DNA of 64,000 bases. Origin: G963666935 sp963666935 (GTDB lineage: Bacteria > Bacillota > Clostridia > Christensenellales > CAG-138). The notes beneath the pieces are model-generated. The model worked only from the letters and a program-made list of their open reading frames with translations, was not told the origin of the DNA and searched no databases. Of the stretch, positions 9,632-18,779 are shown piece by piece. The DNA is taken from contig OY762936.1 in NCBI GenBank assembly GCA_963666935.1, forward strand, positions 310,001 to 374,000, given 5' to 3'. A program made the position numbers and the translations under genes. The first letter of the stretch is position 1. Every line of letters begins with the position of its first letter.

Positions 9632-10204
9632 TTACGCCTGTCCCGTGATGCCCAGTTCTTTCGCCACGGTTCGCATCCCCGCGATGGTGAGTGCCATAAC
9701 CTCCTCCAGCGGCAGACCCAGCATGTCGCAGCCCTGCTGAATCACGTCCCGGTCGCATTTTGCGGCAAAGCGCTTATCTTTAAACTTCTTTTTCAGGCTG
9801 GATACTTCCAGGTCAGAAATACCAGTGGGCCGCATAAGCGCTGACGCCATGACGATTCCCGTAAGTTCGTCCACCGCAAAGAGGCTCTTTTGGAGCGGGG
9901 TTGTGGGCGTTACCTCGCTTGTGCAAAGGCCGTATCCGTGGGAAATGATGTTTTCCACGTCCTCTTCGTCCACCGCTTCCCCCTCAAGAAGTTCTCGCAC
10001 GTGCAAGCAGTGTTCCTGTGGAAATTTTTCAAAGTCTACGTCGTGCAAAAAGCCTATGGCTTTCCAGTATTCCGGATCCCTGGCGAAATGAGCGGCCATG
10101 GCTCCCATGGCCGCGCTCACAGAGAGCGCGTGGGAAAACAAGTGATCTTCCGTCACGTGTTTGTGAAGAATCGCTTTGGCGTTGTCCAGAGTCAGTTTTG
10201 CCAT
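9632..10204 (-). CDS. HD-domain hydrolase
   Basis: 190 aa. The metal-binding HD pattern is visible: His25 (HALSV), His54-Asp55 in FLHDVDFEK, and a later Asp near 112 in AVDELTG. Such stand-alone HD proteins are phosphohydrolases of unknown substrate, often on nucleotides. GAAGGAGGCG precedes ATG 10204. It is separated from alr, also on -, by about 245 bases. I cannot name the substrate. Confidence 0.8.
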   Translation of the reverse strand: MAKLTLDNAKAILHKHVTEDHLFSHALSVSAAMGAMAAHFARDPEYWKAIGFLHDVDFEKFPQEHCLHVRELLEGEAVDEEDVENIISHGYGLCTSEVTPTTPLQKSLFAVDELTGIVMASALMRPTGISDLEVSSLKKKFKDKRFAAKCDRDVIQQGCDMLGLPLEEVMALTIAGMRTVAKELGITGQA

Positions 10205-10306
10205 TGTAATCGCCTCCTTCTGTACTAAATACCAGTATATTCTACCTCTTGCGCCGCTTCAAGTAAAAAAACGGGCCGCCGAAGCAACCCGAATGAGCTG
10301 TGATCT

Positions 10307-10426
10307 TTAGCTGAAGAAGTCGCTAAGCTGGCCATAGAGGGCGATAGTCATCGCGGCAGGAACAATGAACCTGAAACAGATGGAGAAAAATCCGTTGCCC
10401 AGAACTTTTTGCCGCTGAATTCGCAT
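10307..10426 (-). other. 39-codon open frame, possible remnant of a sodium symporter C-terminus
   Basis: From ATG 10426 the - strand encodes MRIQRQKVLGNGFFSICFRF followed by IVPAAMTIALYGQLSDFFS. The single hydrophobic helix with FRFIVP resembles the last membrane segment of bacterial neurotransmitter:sodium symporter proteins. A stop codon precedes the ATG immediately and no strong ribosome site is seen, so it may be a relic of a lost gene or a chance open frame. The rest of 10205-10450 shows no gene. Confidence 0.25.
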
Positions 10427-10450
10427 TCATTCGCATATGATTATTCGGGT

Positions 10451-11584
10451 TCACCCGTTTATGTAGACCTTGGGCACCCGGGGGTTAATCAGGCAGGTAA
10501 TTTCATAGTTGACGGTGCCCACGATTTGAGCTACCTCTTCGGTGTGCATGCCGGCTCCACCCCAAAGGATCACTTCGTCGCCGGGGCGGATGGAGTCGTT
10601 GCCCGTGATGTCGATCATATGCATATCCATACAAATTCTACCAATTTGCGGGTATTTCTTCCCGCCAATCAGGTCGTAGCCCTGATTGCTCAGCCTCCGG
10701 GGATGCCCGTCGGCATAGCCCGCCATCACGACCGCTGTGCGAATGGGGCCTTGGCTTTGAAAGGTACGGCCGTAGCTGATGGAGGTTCCCGCGGGAAGGT
10801 CATGCACTTGTGCTACGCGGGATTTCATGGTCAATACCGGCCGAAGCACGCCGTTTCGGTCTATGCTGTCCGGGTACATGCCGTAGAGCATGATTCCCGC
10901 CCGTATCATGTCGAAATGGGTTTCGGGATAATTGAGGATGGCCGCGCTGTTGCCCGCATGGCTGAGCTCCGGACGCAGGCCCCTGATCTCAAGGCCATGG
11001 AGCACGTCTAGATAGTTTTCGATCTGCCACCGGGTATAGTCGTCCTCACTGGGGGTGTCCGCTACGGAAAAATGGGTGAAGATTCCCTTTACCAAAATCC
11101 CAGCGATGTTAAAAATTCGCTCCGTCTCTTCTGCGGCGGCCTTCGCGGCCTCTCTGCCCTGGGCAAAAATGCCCATTCGGGACATGCCGGTGTCCACTTT
11201 CACGTGCACATCAAGGTTCACGCCCGCCTCGTGGGCCGCGCCGCCCAGCGCTTGGGCGTATTCCTCGTCCTGCACAGCTTGGGTGATGTGGTATTGCGCC
11301 AAAAGCTCTGCAGATTCCGGTGGAGTATAGCCAAGGATCAAAATAGGTTTCTCAATGCCGCCTTCCCGCAGTTCAATCGCTTCAGATAGACAGGTCACCG
11401 CGAAAAAATCTGCGCCCTGCTCCTGCAAAAAACGGCTGCAGCGCACCGCGCCGTGACCGTAAGCGTTGGCCTTTACAACGCAAAGAACCTTTTTCCCTGT
11501 ACCTTTGGCGATTGCGTAGTTGTGTTTCAGTGCACAAAGATCGATCTCGGCCCAGGTGCGTTCCTTGGAAAAAGCAAATTCCAT
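10451..11584 (-). CDS. alr: Alanine racemase
   Basis: 377 aa PLP enzyme that interconverts L- and D-alanine for peptidoglycan. The N-terminal TIM barrel carries VVKANAYGHG with the PLP-binding Lys at position 38; the C-terminal beta domain carries TSISYGRTF with the second catalytic Tyr. Length and motifs are normal. In spore formers a second function is to limit L-alanine-triggered germination, but nothing here tests that. Confidence 0.95.
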   Translation of the reverse strand: MEFAFSKERTWAEIDLCALKHNYAIAKGTGKKVLCVVKANAYGHGAVRCSRFLQEQGADFFAVTCLSEAIELREGGIEKPILILGYTPPESAELLAQYHITQAVQDEEYAQALGGAAHEAGVNLDVHVKVDTGMSRMGIFAQGREAAKAAAEETERIFNIAGILVKGIFTHFSVADTPSEDDYTRWQIENYLDVLHGLEIRGLRPELSHAGNSAAILNYPETHFDMIRAGIMLYGMYPDSIDRNGVLRPVLTMKSRVAQVHDLPAGTSISYGRTFQSQGPIRTAVVMAGYADGHPRRLSNQGYDLIGGKKYPQIGRICMDMHMIDITGNDSIRPGDEVILWGGAGMHTEEVAQIVGTVNYEITCLINPRVPKVYING

Positions 11585-12036
11585 ATGGTGTCCCCTTTTC
11601 AGTACTGCATCCTATTATGAACGCTTTTCCCCCGGGAAACAAGGTTGGAAAATATCTTCATTCCTGCAAAACATGCAGAAATTCAATTTCTAATGCTCCC
11701 ACATTTTTTGGCATATATTTATCTCTGTATCCCAAACTCAAAGCGACGTCAATTCCATAACGATTCAAATTATGCACTCGCTTACAAGGAAATGAATTGG
11801 GTATTCATCTGTTGATAAGGTGGATAATTTTTGTAAAACGCAGAAATTAGGGTCATGAAATGTTGATAAGTATGTTGGTGATGTGGATATGTCATGCCAT
11901 TATGCAGTGCATATTCAAAAAAAGCATGCATAAAATTGGGAAAGAAAAGTTCAAACTGAAAGAACGGGGTAGAAAACCCCCGAAAAAAAGAATAAGCGCG
12001 GCTTAAAACGAATAGGATCATTTGAGGTGATTTTTT
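11585..12036. other. AT-rich spacer between alr and cwlD
   Basis: 452 bases with no convincing gene between divergent genes. It contains a run of four DnaA-box-like 9-mers at 11810-11890 (listed separately). An inverted repeat GCATGCATAAAATTGGG/AAAAAAGCATGC region lies near 11924. The last 20 bases hold the GAGGTGA ribosome site of the amidase gene. Confidence 0.6.
11810..11890 (-). promoter_or_regulatory. Cluster of four DnaA-box-like 9-mers
   Basis: Read on the - strand, TTATCAACA occurs at 11810-11818 and 11861-11869, TTATCCACC at 11819-11827 and ATATCCACA at 11882-11890. Each differs by one base from the consensus TTATCCACA, and all four point the same way. The first two abut. This could be a DnaA-binding regulatory cluster for alr or cwlD. 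There is no dnaA or dnaN nearby, so I do not call it an origin. Confidence 0.35.
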
Positions 12037-12789
12037 GTGAAAAAGCTGCGGTTTCCCATGCGATATGTGACCGATATTCTGTGCGCTCTGGCGCTGGTAG
12101 CACTGTTGTGCGTGGCGGCAGTGCCCCTGTGCATGGGGGATCCGTTGTCCGGGGAGCTGCGTGGTGGGGAAGAGGCCGCTTTGGAGGCGACACCTACGGA
12201 TGAGCCGATTAGGCGTGCATACACGGTTGTGCTCGACGTGGGGCACGGGGGTGTGGACGGGGGCGCGGTGGGTATCCACACCGGGGTGGTAGAAGCCGGG
12301 TTGAATTTAATCGTGGCAAAGAAGGTCGGCGCCGAACTGGAAGCGCAGGGCGTTACGGTCGTCCTCACCCGGGAAGATGAAAATGCGCTGGCGAAGGGGA
12401 AAAAACCGGATATGCAAGCGCGAAAGGAAATTATGAGCGGGGAAAACGTGGATGTGGTCATCAGCATCCATATGAACAAATTTCGCGATACTTCTGTGAA
12501 GGGTCCTATGGCCTTTTATATGAAGGAGAGCGGGGAGGGGGAAAAGCTGGCGACGTGCGTCATCAAGGGGGTGTGCGAGGCCGTGGGGTTCCCACAACGA
12601 AAGGCGAATCCCGGCGACTACTTCGTGATTCGGGAAAGCCCCGTGCCCGCGGCGCTGGTGGAGTGCGGCTTTTTGTCCAACAGCGAGGAAGAGCTGCTGC
12701 TGCAGGATGAGGCATATCAGCAAAAGCTGGCAGAGGGCATTGCGCAGGGCGTGACGGCATACCTCACGAGCGCGAATTTTCTGGACTAA
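12037..12789 (+). CDS. cwlD: N-acetylmuramoyl-L-alanine amidase, CwlD-like
   Basis: 250 aa, GTG start with GAGGTGA 6 bases upstream. An N-terminal membrane/signal helix (about residues 12-32) is followed by an Amidase_3 domain: LDVGHGGVDGGA with zinc ligand His70, GVVEAGLN with Glu86, and SIHMNKF with the second His. ECGFLSN ends the domain. CwlD helps make the muramic-delta-lactam of spore cortex. The nearby sigH and the short single-domain form favour CwlD, but a vegetative amidase is possible. Confidence 0.8.
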   Translation: MKKLRFPMRYVTDILCALALVALLCVAAVPLCMGDPLSGELRGGEEAALEATPTDEPIRRAYTVVLDVGHGGVDGGAVGIHTGVVEAGLNLIVAKKVGAELEAQGVTVVLTREDENALAKGKKPDMQARKEIMSGENVDVVISIHMNKFRDTSVKGPMAFYMKESGEGEKLATCVIKGVCEAVGFPQRKANPGDYFVIRESPVPAALVECGFLSNSEEELLLQDEAYQQKLAEGIAQGVTAYLTSANFLD

Positions 12790-12790
12790 A

Positions 12791-13285
12791 ATGCCCCGTA
12801 CCTATATAATAAAAAGCATGGAAAAAAGGAATGATAAAGAAGAAACGCTGCGGGGCGTCGTAGCCGCAGCTTTGGATGTGGGCTCTAAGGATCCGAGTCA
12901 AATGAGCCCGCTGGTGCTGGCGTATATCGGGGATACAGTGTATGACCTGTATGTGCGGACAGGCCTGGTTTGCGGCAGTGATGCCACGGTTCACGGGCTG
13001 CATCTCAAGGCGGCAAAGCGGGTCTGCGCGCAGGCGCAGGCGGAAGCGGCGCGGCGGGTGCTGCCCATGCTTACACAAGAGGAAGAGGCTGTATACCGGC
13101 GGGGTCGGAACAGCCATATGGGCACCGTGCCCAAACATGCGGCAATTGCGGACTACCGGGCGGCAACGGGCCTGGAGGCGCTGGTGGGCTATCTGTACCT
13201 CCGAGGGGAGGATGGGCGGCTGACGGAACTGATACGGACTGCGTTTCATGAAAGCGCACGGGAGGAAATAGATGGCATACGATAA
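12791..13285 (+). CDS. mrnC: Mini-ribonuclease III
   Basis: Up to 164 aa; 155 aa if the in-frame ATG at 12818 is used. Neither start has a clear ribosome site. MrnC matures the ends of 23S rRNA in Bacillus. The RNase III-like core without a dsRNA-binding domain is seen in PLVLAYIGDTVYDLYVR near residues 39-55 and RNSHMGTVPKHAA near 110-122. It overlaps rlmB by 14 bases, in the conserved mrnC-rlmB order. Confidence 0.9.
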   Translation: MPRTYIIKSMEKRNDKEETLRGVVAAALDVGSKDPSQMSPLVLAYIGDTVYDLYVRTGLVCGSDATVHGLHLKAAKRVCAQAQAEAARRVLPMLTQEEEAVYRRGRNSHMGTVPKHAAIADYRAATGLEALVGYLYLRGEDGRLTELIRTAFHESAREEIDGIR

Positions 13286-14537
13286 GAAAAAGGGCGAAGG
13301 ATCATACGGAAAACGGGAATCCGGCGCATACAATAAAGGACCCCGGCAGGACAAACCCTATAAAAAAGACGGGGATAAGCCCGGTGAAAAAAGTGGCGTA
13401 AAGGGCAAGCCCTATCCGGCGGACCGGCAGGATAGACCCTATCGCAAGGACGACAGACCGGGCAAGCCTTTTCCGGCGGACCGGCAGGATAAACCCTATC
13501 GCAAGGTCGACCGACCGGGCAAGCCATTCCCGGCGGACCGGCAGGATAGACCCTATCGCAAGGACGACCGACCGGGCAAGCCATTCCCGGCGGACCGGCA
13601 GGATAAACCCTATCGCAAGGACGACCGACCGGGCAAGCCATTCCCGGCGGACCGGCAGGATAGACCCTATCGCAAGGATGATCGGCCGGATGGGTCTTTT
13701 GAGAAACGGCCTCGGACGCAATGGCCCGAGCAGGAGCAAAGAAACTCGGCGCCTATGCAGGAATCCGTGCCCCAATTCAATGCGGAGGATGAACTTCCGT
13801 ATCTCGTCATGGGTCGCAACGCGGTTCGAGAAGCCCTCAAAAGCGGACGAAGCATCGACCGAATTTTGGTGGTGCGGGAGCCGGATGGCTCTTTGAGGGA
13901 AATTCTGGGCATGGCCCGGGATAATAATGTACAGATCCGTGAAGTGGAACGGGGCAAGCTGGACGAGCTTTGTATGCCCTTTGGCCATGGCGGAAAATCC
14001 GGCAATCATCAGGGAATTGTGGCGCAGGTGCCCGGGGTGGAATACTGCGAAATTTCGGATATTCTCAATGTGGCCAAAGAGAGGGGCGAGGCGCCTTTCA
14101 TCATCCTGCTGGACGGCATTGAGGATCCCCATAATCTGGGGTCCATCCTCCGCAGCGCGGAATGCGCCGGCGCTCACGGGGTCATTATTCCCAAGCGCAG
14201 AAGCGCGTCGGTAACCGCTTCGGCTTGCAAGGCATCCGCGGGGGCCACGGAATACGTGAAGGTGGCCCGGGTGGTGAACCTTTCGGGCGCCATTGAGCGG
14301 CTCAAGAAGGGCGGGGTCTGGATCGCTGGAGCGGATATGAAGGGAACGCCCATGGAAAAGGTAGATATGAAGGGTGCGCTGGGGCTGGTCATCGGCAGCG
14401 AGAGCAGCGGTATCAGCACGCTGGTAAAGGAGAAGTGCGACTTTTTGGTTTCCATTCCCCTGTGGGGGAAGATGGATTCCCTTAACGCAGCGGTAGCCGC
14501 CGCCGTTCTAATGTTTGAAAAAAAGAGGCAGGGTTAA
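13272..14537 (+). CDS. rlmB: 23S rRNA (guanosine-2'-O-)-methyltransferase, TrmH/RlmB family, with repeat extension
   Basis: 421 aa. The C-terminal half (about residues 175-421) is a SPOUT methyltransferase: MGRNAVREALKSG substrate-binding domain, then DPHNLGSILRSAECAGA, VIGSESSGIS and SIPLWGKMDSLNAAVA forming the knotted SAM site. It probably 2'-O-methylates a 23S guanosine. The N-terminal 160 residues are basic, Pro-rich and low complexity, containing five 19-residue repeats. GGAGGAAATAG precedes ATG 13272. Its stop overlaps the sigH start (TAATG). Confidence 0.9.
   Translation: MAYDKKKGEGSYGKRESGAYNKGPRQDKPYKKDGDKPGEKSGVKGKPYPADRQDRPYRKDDRPGKPFPADRQDKPYRKVDRPGKPFPADRQDRPYRKDDRPGKPFPADRQDKPYRKDDRPGKPFPADRQDRPYRKDDRPDGSFEKRPRTQWPEQEQRNSAPMQESVPQFNAEDELPYLVMGRNAVREALKSGRSIDRILVVREPDGSLREILGMARDNNVQIREVERGKLDELCMPFGHGGKSGNHQGIVAQVPGVEYCEISDILNVAKERGEAPFIILLDGIEDPHNLGSILRSAECAGAHGVIIPKRRSASVTASACKASAGATEYVKVARVVNLSGAIERLKKGGVWIAGADMKGTPMEKVDMKGALGLVIGSESSGISTLVKEKCDFLVSIPLWGKMDSLNAAVAAAVLMFEKKRQG
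13402..13690 (+). repeat. Five tandem 57-bp repeats within rlmB
   Basis: The 10-mer GGCGGACCGG recurs at 13418, 13475, 13532, 13589 and 13646, exactly 57 bases apart. Each unit encodes 19 residues of the type DRQDRPYRKDDRPGKPFPA. Base identity is very high. Units alternate between GATAGACCC (Arg) and GATAAACCC (Lys) in the order R-K-R-K-R, indicating growth by a two-unit, 114-bp block. Confidence 0.95.
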
Positions 14538-15145
14538 TGGCAAAGCATCCAAAGGATGAGGTTTCGGACGAAGCGCTGATCAACGCGCTTCGGGCCGGGG
14601 ACCGGGAGGCGGAAGAACGCCTGTACGAGCGGTATAAAGATACCGTGCGTATCATGAGCCGCCAGTACTATCTGGCCGGGGCCGATCGGGACGACCTGTT
14701 GCAGGAAGGGATGATCGGGCTGTATAAGGCGGTGCGGGATTATCGGGATGACCGCAGCGCCAGCTTTTCTTCATTTGCGGAAATGTGTATCGGCCGGCAG
14801 TTGATCAGCGCCGTCAAAATGGCCTCCCGGAAGAAGCATGCGCCGCTGAATACCTACATTTCCCTGTACGGCAGCGAGGTGGACGGCGAGCGGGAAGGCA
14901 ACTTGCTGGAAGTGTTGGAACTTATGGAAGATAATCCTGAGGAAACGGTGATCCAAAACGAGTTTGCGGATGCCATGCGGGTGAAGATGGAACAGGCGCT
15001 TTCACCTCTGGAAAAGCAGGTGGTGGCGCTGTTTTTGGAAGGTATGACCTATGATCAGATCGCCCAAACAGTGCGCTGCAGTAAAAAAAGCGTGGACAAC
15101 GCCCTGTATCGGGTTAAGAAAAAACTCGGCAAGAATATTAAGTAA
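14537..15145 (+). CDS. sigH: RNA polymerase sigma-H factor
   Basis: 202 aa sigma-70 family protein. Region 2 is visible as DDLLQEGMIGLYKAVRDY near residues 55-72 and region 4 as MTYDQIAQTVRCSKKSVDNA near 170-190. In Bacillus sigma-H drives early sporulation genes. Its place after mrnC-rlmB matches that of sigH (spo0H), apart from the absence of yacP. The operon ends here with a terminator. Confidence 0.9.
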   Translation: MAKHPKDEVSDEALINALRAGDREAEERLYERYKDTVRIMSRQYYLAGADRDDLLQEGMIGLYKAVRDYRDDRSASFSSFAEMCIGRQLISAVKMASRKKHAPLNTYISLYGSEVDGEREGNLLEVLELMEDNPEETVIQNEFADAMRVKMEQALSPLEKQVVALFLEGMTYDQIAQTVRCSKKSVDNALYRVKKKLGKNIK

Positions 15146-15193
15146 AGTAGCAAAAGACTATGGAAATAGTATAAATATTCCAAGGTTATATGC

Positions 15194-15223
15194 AAAAGAC
15201 AGACCATGTGGGGCCTGTCTTTT
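15194..15223 (+). terminator. Terminator after sigH
   Basis: AAAAGACAG (15194-15202) and CTGTCTTTT (15215-15223) form a perfect 9-bp stem, extended by CC/GG, ending in a U run. Confidence 0.85.
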
Positions 15224-15265
15224 ATTAAATGGAAAAATGTATTTGAAGTTTTATCTTGATCTTTT

Positions 15266-15313
15266 GGTTCTTTTCTTAAAGAAAAGAACCGGGGGTATGG
15301 GGGCAGAGCCCCC
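15266..15313. repeat. Composite double-hairpin element, copy A
   Basis: GGTTCTTTTCTT-A-AAGAAAAGAACC (15266-15290) is a perfect 25-base palindrome. It is followed after 8 bases by GGGGGC-AGA-GCCCCC (15299-15313). It lies between convergent sigH and the FAH-family gene. Copies B (25881) and C (50082) have the same architecture. Confidence 0.85.
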
Positions 15314-15323
15314 GAAAAAACCT

Positions 15324-16199
15324 TTATTTTACTATGTGCCGCATGCGGCCGATACCTTCGATTTCTGAAATCACTTCGTCGCCGGGGGCAAGGAAGCGGG
15401 GTGGAACGAAGCCCATACCAACGCCTGCGGGGGTGCCGGTGGCGATAATGGTTCCCGGTAGCAGTGTGATGCCCTGGGAAAGAATGCCTATAATCTGTGC
15501 AATGCCGTGGATTAGCTGGTTGGTGTTCCCGTTCTGGCGCAGTTCTCCGTTGACGTAGCTGCGGACGTTGAGGGAAGGCGGCGCGTCAAATTCATCGGCG
15601 GTGACGATGCAGGGACCCATAGGCGTAAAGCCGTCCAAACTCTTGCCGAAGTACCACTGCTTGTGTGCAGTCTGCAGATCTCGGGCGCTGACGTCGTTAA
15701 AAATGGTGTAGCCCAAAACATAGTCCAGTGCGTTTTCTTCGCTGACATTACTGGCGGTTTTGCCGATGATGGCAGCCAGCTCACACTCATAGTCCAAACT
15801 GTCTACCAGTCCGGGGTAAGAGGGAATCTCGCCGTAAGGCACATTGGCCTCGGCAACGCGTTTGGAGAAAAACACCGGCACCGGCCGATTACCGCCAAAG
15901 GCGACCTCGTGGAACCGGGCGGACTCCACAGCGTGCTCGGCATAGTTGATACCCAGGCAAATGGCGTCTTGCCGGGGGTGAGGGATGGGTGCGAACAACT
16001 TTGTCTCATGGAGCGGCAGCCCGCCGTGTGCGGGAATTTGCCGCAGCTTTGCCCAGTCTGCATCCGAAGCGGTCTCGATCAAGGCTTGCATGGAAGGAAA
16101 AGAAAGACCGTATGCTGAAAGGGGATAGATAACATCTTGCGCCTGATACCCTATGGCAACGGTCTCACGGCCATCATAGAGAATGGTATAGAGCCGCAT
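15324..16199 (-). CDS. Fumarylacetoacetate hydrolase family protein
   Basis: 291 aa. The FAH-like C-terminal catalytic domain is shown by ICLGINYAEHA, DYECELAAIIGK with metal-binding Glu residues, FNDVSARDLQ, KSLDGFTPMGP and GTPAGVGMGF. Members hydrolyse or decarboxylate 2-oxo or enol acids, for example oxaloacetate or acylpyruvates. The substrate cannot be read from sequence. AAAGGAG precedes ATG 16199. It follows tuf on the same strand but is separated by a terminator, so it may depend on read-through. Confidence 0.85.
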   Translation of the reverse strand: MRLYTILYDGRETVAIGYQAQDVIYPLSAYGLSFPSMQALIETASDADWAKLRQIPAHGGLPLHETKLFAPIPHPRQDAICLGINYAEHAVESARFHEVAFGGNRPVPVFFSKRVAEANVPYGEIPSYPGLVDSLDYECELAAIIGKTASNVSEENALDYVLGYTIFNDVSARDLQTAHKQWYFGKSLDGFTPMGPCIVTADEFDAPPSLNVRSYVNGELRQNGNTNQLIHGIAQIIGILSQGITLLPGTIIATGTPAGVGMGFVPPRFLAPGDEVISEIEGIGRMRHIVK

Positions 16200-16211
16200 A
16201 AGAATCTCCTT

Positions 16212-16252
16212 TAAAAAGGCTGCCGGGAATGAAAAATTCTTCCGGGCAGCCT
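16212..16252 (-). terminator. Terminator after tuf
   Basis: On the - strand AGGCTGCCCGG pairs with CCCGGCAGCCT around an AU-rich loop and runs into TTTTTAA. It ends just before the ribosome site of the FAH-family gene. Confidence 0.8.
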
Positions 16253-16271
16253 CATCTTTAGTATATCGGTT

Positions 16272-17480
<1,209 letters not shown>

Positions 17481-17557
17481 TAAAAACGTCCTCCTAACAA
17501 ATGTCGTTTGTTTTTACTGTGCTGGTGCACGTGTTTCCCGCATGAAACGGGATCATT

Positions 17558-17631
17558 TGGAGCGGGTGATGGGAATCGAACCCACATTACCGGCTTGGGA
17601 AGCCGACGCTCTGCCACTGAGCTACACCCGC
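17558..17631 (-). tRNA. tRNA-Gly (anticodon CCC)
   Basis: The - strand folds as a full cloverleaf: acceptor GCGGGTG/CACCCGC, D arm GCTC/GAGC, anticodon stem TCGGC/GCCGG with loop TTCCCAA giving CCC, T arm GTGGG-TTCGATT-CCCAT, and an encoded CCA. It lies 77 bases upstream of tuf. Confidence 0.95.
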
Positions 17632-17701
17632 GCAGCCGCAGTGTTATGTACCCATATGAACGGGCATGGCAAAGCCGCGACCATCTGAATACAGTAGTAC
17701 T

Positions 17702-17730
17702 ATTCTAATTCAAGGCATCCCTTTTGTCAA
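17702..17730 (-). promoter_or_regulatory. Promoter for tRNA-Gly and tuf
   Basis: On the - strand TTGACA (17725-17730) and TAGAAT (17702-17707) are 17 bases apart, about 70 bases upstream of tRNA-Gly. No terminator separates the tRNA from tuf. Confidence 0.75.
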
Positions 17731-17756
17731 TAACATCCGCAGAAACCTCGTGTAAA

Positions 17757-18473
17757 TTACTGGTAAGGGTCGTTCTTGGGTGCTTCCTGTGTGCTGACGT
17801 AGACGCTCAGCACCCCATTCCTGTCTGCCATGGCCAAAAAAATGCCTGCGGTGCCGAAATAATTCTGTGTACGGAGATGCGTCATGAGCCAGTTGTCATC
17901 AAACCCCAAATCCTGCAAGTTATTGGGAAGAATCTTTTCATCTATGATGACGCAGAGCATGGGTTCTTCCTGAGCGACCTTAATAGAAAGATCGTCCGGG
18001 GTGACGGGCCGCTTGCCGCAGCGGGGCAGAATGGACAGTCTTCCGTTGGGCTCCAGTTGAGCGGAGTAGATGTCTGCCAGATTGAAATAGCCGTTTACTC
18101 GGCACTGGGTAAGAAATTCGGTAGCATCCATCCGGGCCGCAGCCAGATTTTTTCTATAGAGAACGCCGTCTTTAAAAAGCATCAGGATTTTGCCTTCCAA
18201 GATCCGGCGCATGGCAAGAGATTTGCTGGAAAAGAAGTTGATAGCTACCGTCGCGCCGCCATAAAGAATCATGGCGACCAGAGGGTAAAGAAAGTCCATC
18301 CCGTCTGCGATGGCCATGGTGGCGGCAATGGAGCCTATGGTGATGCCGTTGATGTAGTCAAACAGGTTCATCTGGGAGATCTGTTTGTTTCCGATAGCCT
18401 TGGCCAGAATAAACAAAACCACAAGAGAACCAAGGCTCCTTGCGGCGGTAATCAAAAGATCTGTCACTTCCAT
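17757..18473 (-). CDS. DUF421 (YetF-type) membrane protein
   Basis: 238 aa. Three N-terminal membrane helices (about residues 8-28, 41-59, 63-82) are followed by the DUF421 cytoplasmic domain, with QMNLFDYINGITIGSIAA and GVLYRKNLAAARM as family signatures. In Bacillus such proteins include YetF and YdfR; function is poorly known, with links to spore membranes in some cases. Single gene, transcribed away from the small gene at 18543. Confidence 0.85.
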   Translation of the reverse strand: MEVTDLLITAARSLGSLVVLFILAKAIGNKQISQMNLFDYINGITIGSIAATMAIADGMDFLYPLVAMILYGGATVAINFFSSKSLAMRRILEGKILMLFKDGVLYRKNLAAARMDATEFLTQCRVNGYFNLADIYSAQLEPNGRLSILPRCGKRPVTPDDLSIKVAQEEPMLCVIIDEKILPNNLQDLGFDDNWLMTHLRTQNYFGTAGIFLAMADRNGVLSVYVSTQEAPKNDPYQ

Positions 18474-18542
18474 AAACTGCCTCCCGGTTGTGATGACAAT
18501 ATTATGGACAAAAAAACATATTCCTATTATGAGGTGATGTGC

Positions 18543-18779
18543 GTGGGGGAAAAACTATGCTGCCTGAGCGGCGAGGAACTGAGCATTTTAGGAGTCCTCA
18601 TCGCAAATGCGCTGGCGGAGCAATATGATGCGAATGACCTGAATATACTGTCCGCACTCATGAGCCTCATCGGCGATTCGCTGGCGGTCATCGCGGCACA
18701 CCGGGGGGGCTGTACACCTAGCACAGAGGAAGATTCGGAATCGCATTCAGAGAAAGGGGGTAAAGCGTCCCCTTCATAA
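18543..18779 (+). CDS. Small conserved helical protein (DUF6774-like)
   Basis: 78 aa from GTG 18543, chosen because GAGGTG lies 6 bases upstream; in-frame ATGs at 18504 and 18537 are alternatives. The core ELSILGVLIANALAEQ then LSALMSLIGDSLAVIAAH has the alternating helical pattern of a small protein family common in gut Clostridia. The C-terminus is polar and Ser-rich. Its last 62 bases overlap the 3' end of tsaD on the other strand. Function unknown. Confidence 0.6.
   Translation: MGEKLCCLSGEELSILGVLIANALAEQYDANDLNILSALMSLIGDSLAVIAAHRGGCTPSTEEDSESHSEKGGKASPS

Noticed and set aside
10409..11011. 200-aa + frame opposite alr
   Set aside because: Shadow of alr on the other strand; alr has full PLP motifs and a ribosome site.
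11585..12036. Replication origin
   Set aside because: DnaA-like boxes are imperfect, no dnaA, dnaN or rpmH is near, and no AT-unwinding element is clear.
13246..13641. 131-aa - frame of VYPAGPPGMACPVGRPCD repeats
   Set aside because: Open only because the 57-bp repeat has no stops in that frame; it lies opposite rlmB.
13402..13690. CRISPR-like regular repeat
   Set aside because: Units are contiguous without spacers, in frame within rlmB, and encode protein repeats.
17724..18503. Long + frame leading into the small gene at 18543
   Set aside because: This part is opposite the DUF421 gene, whose family signature is clear; only the 3' part is likely coding.
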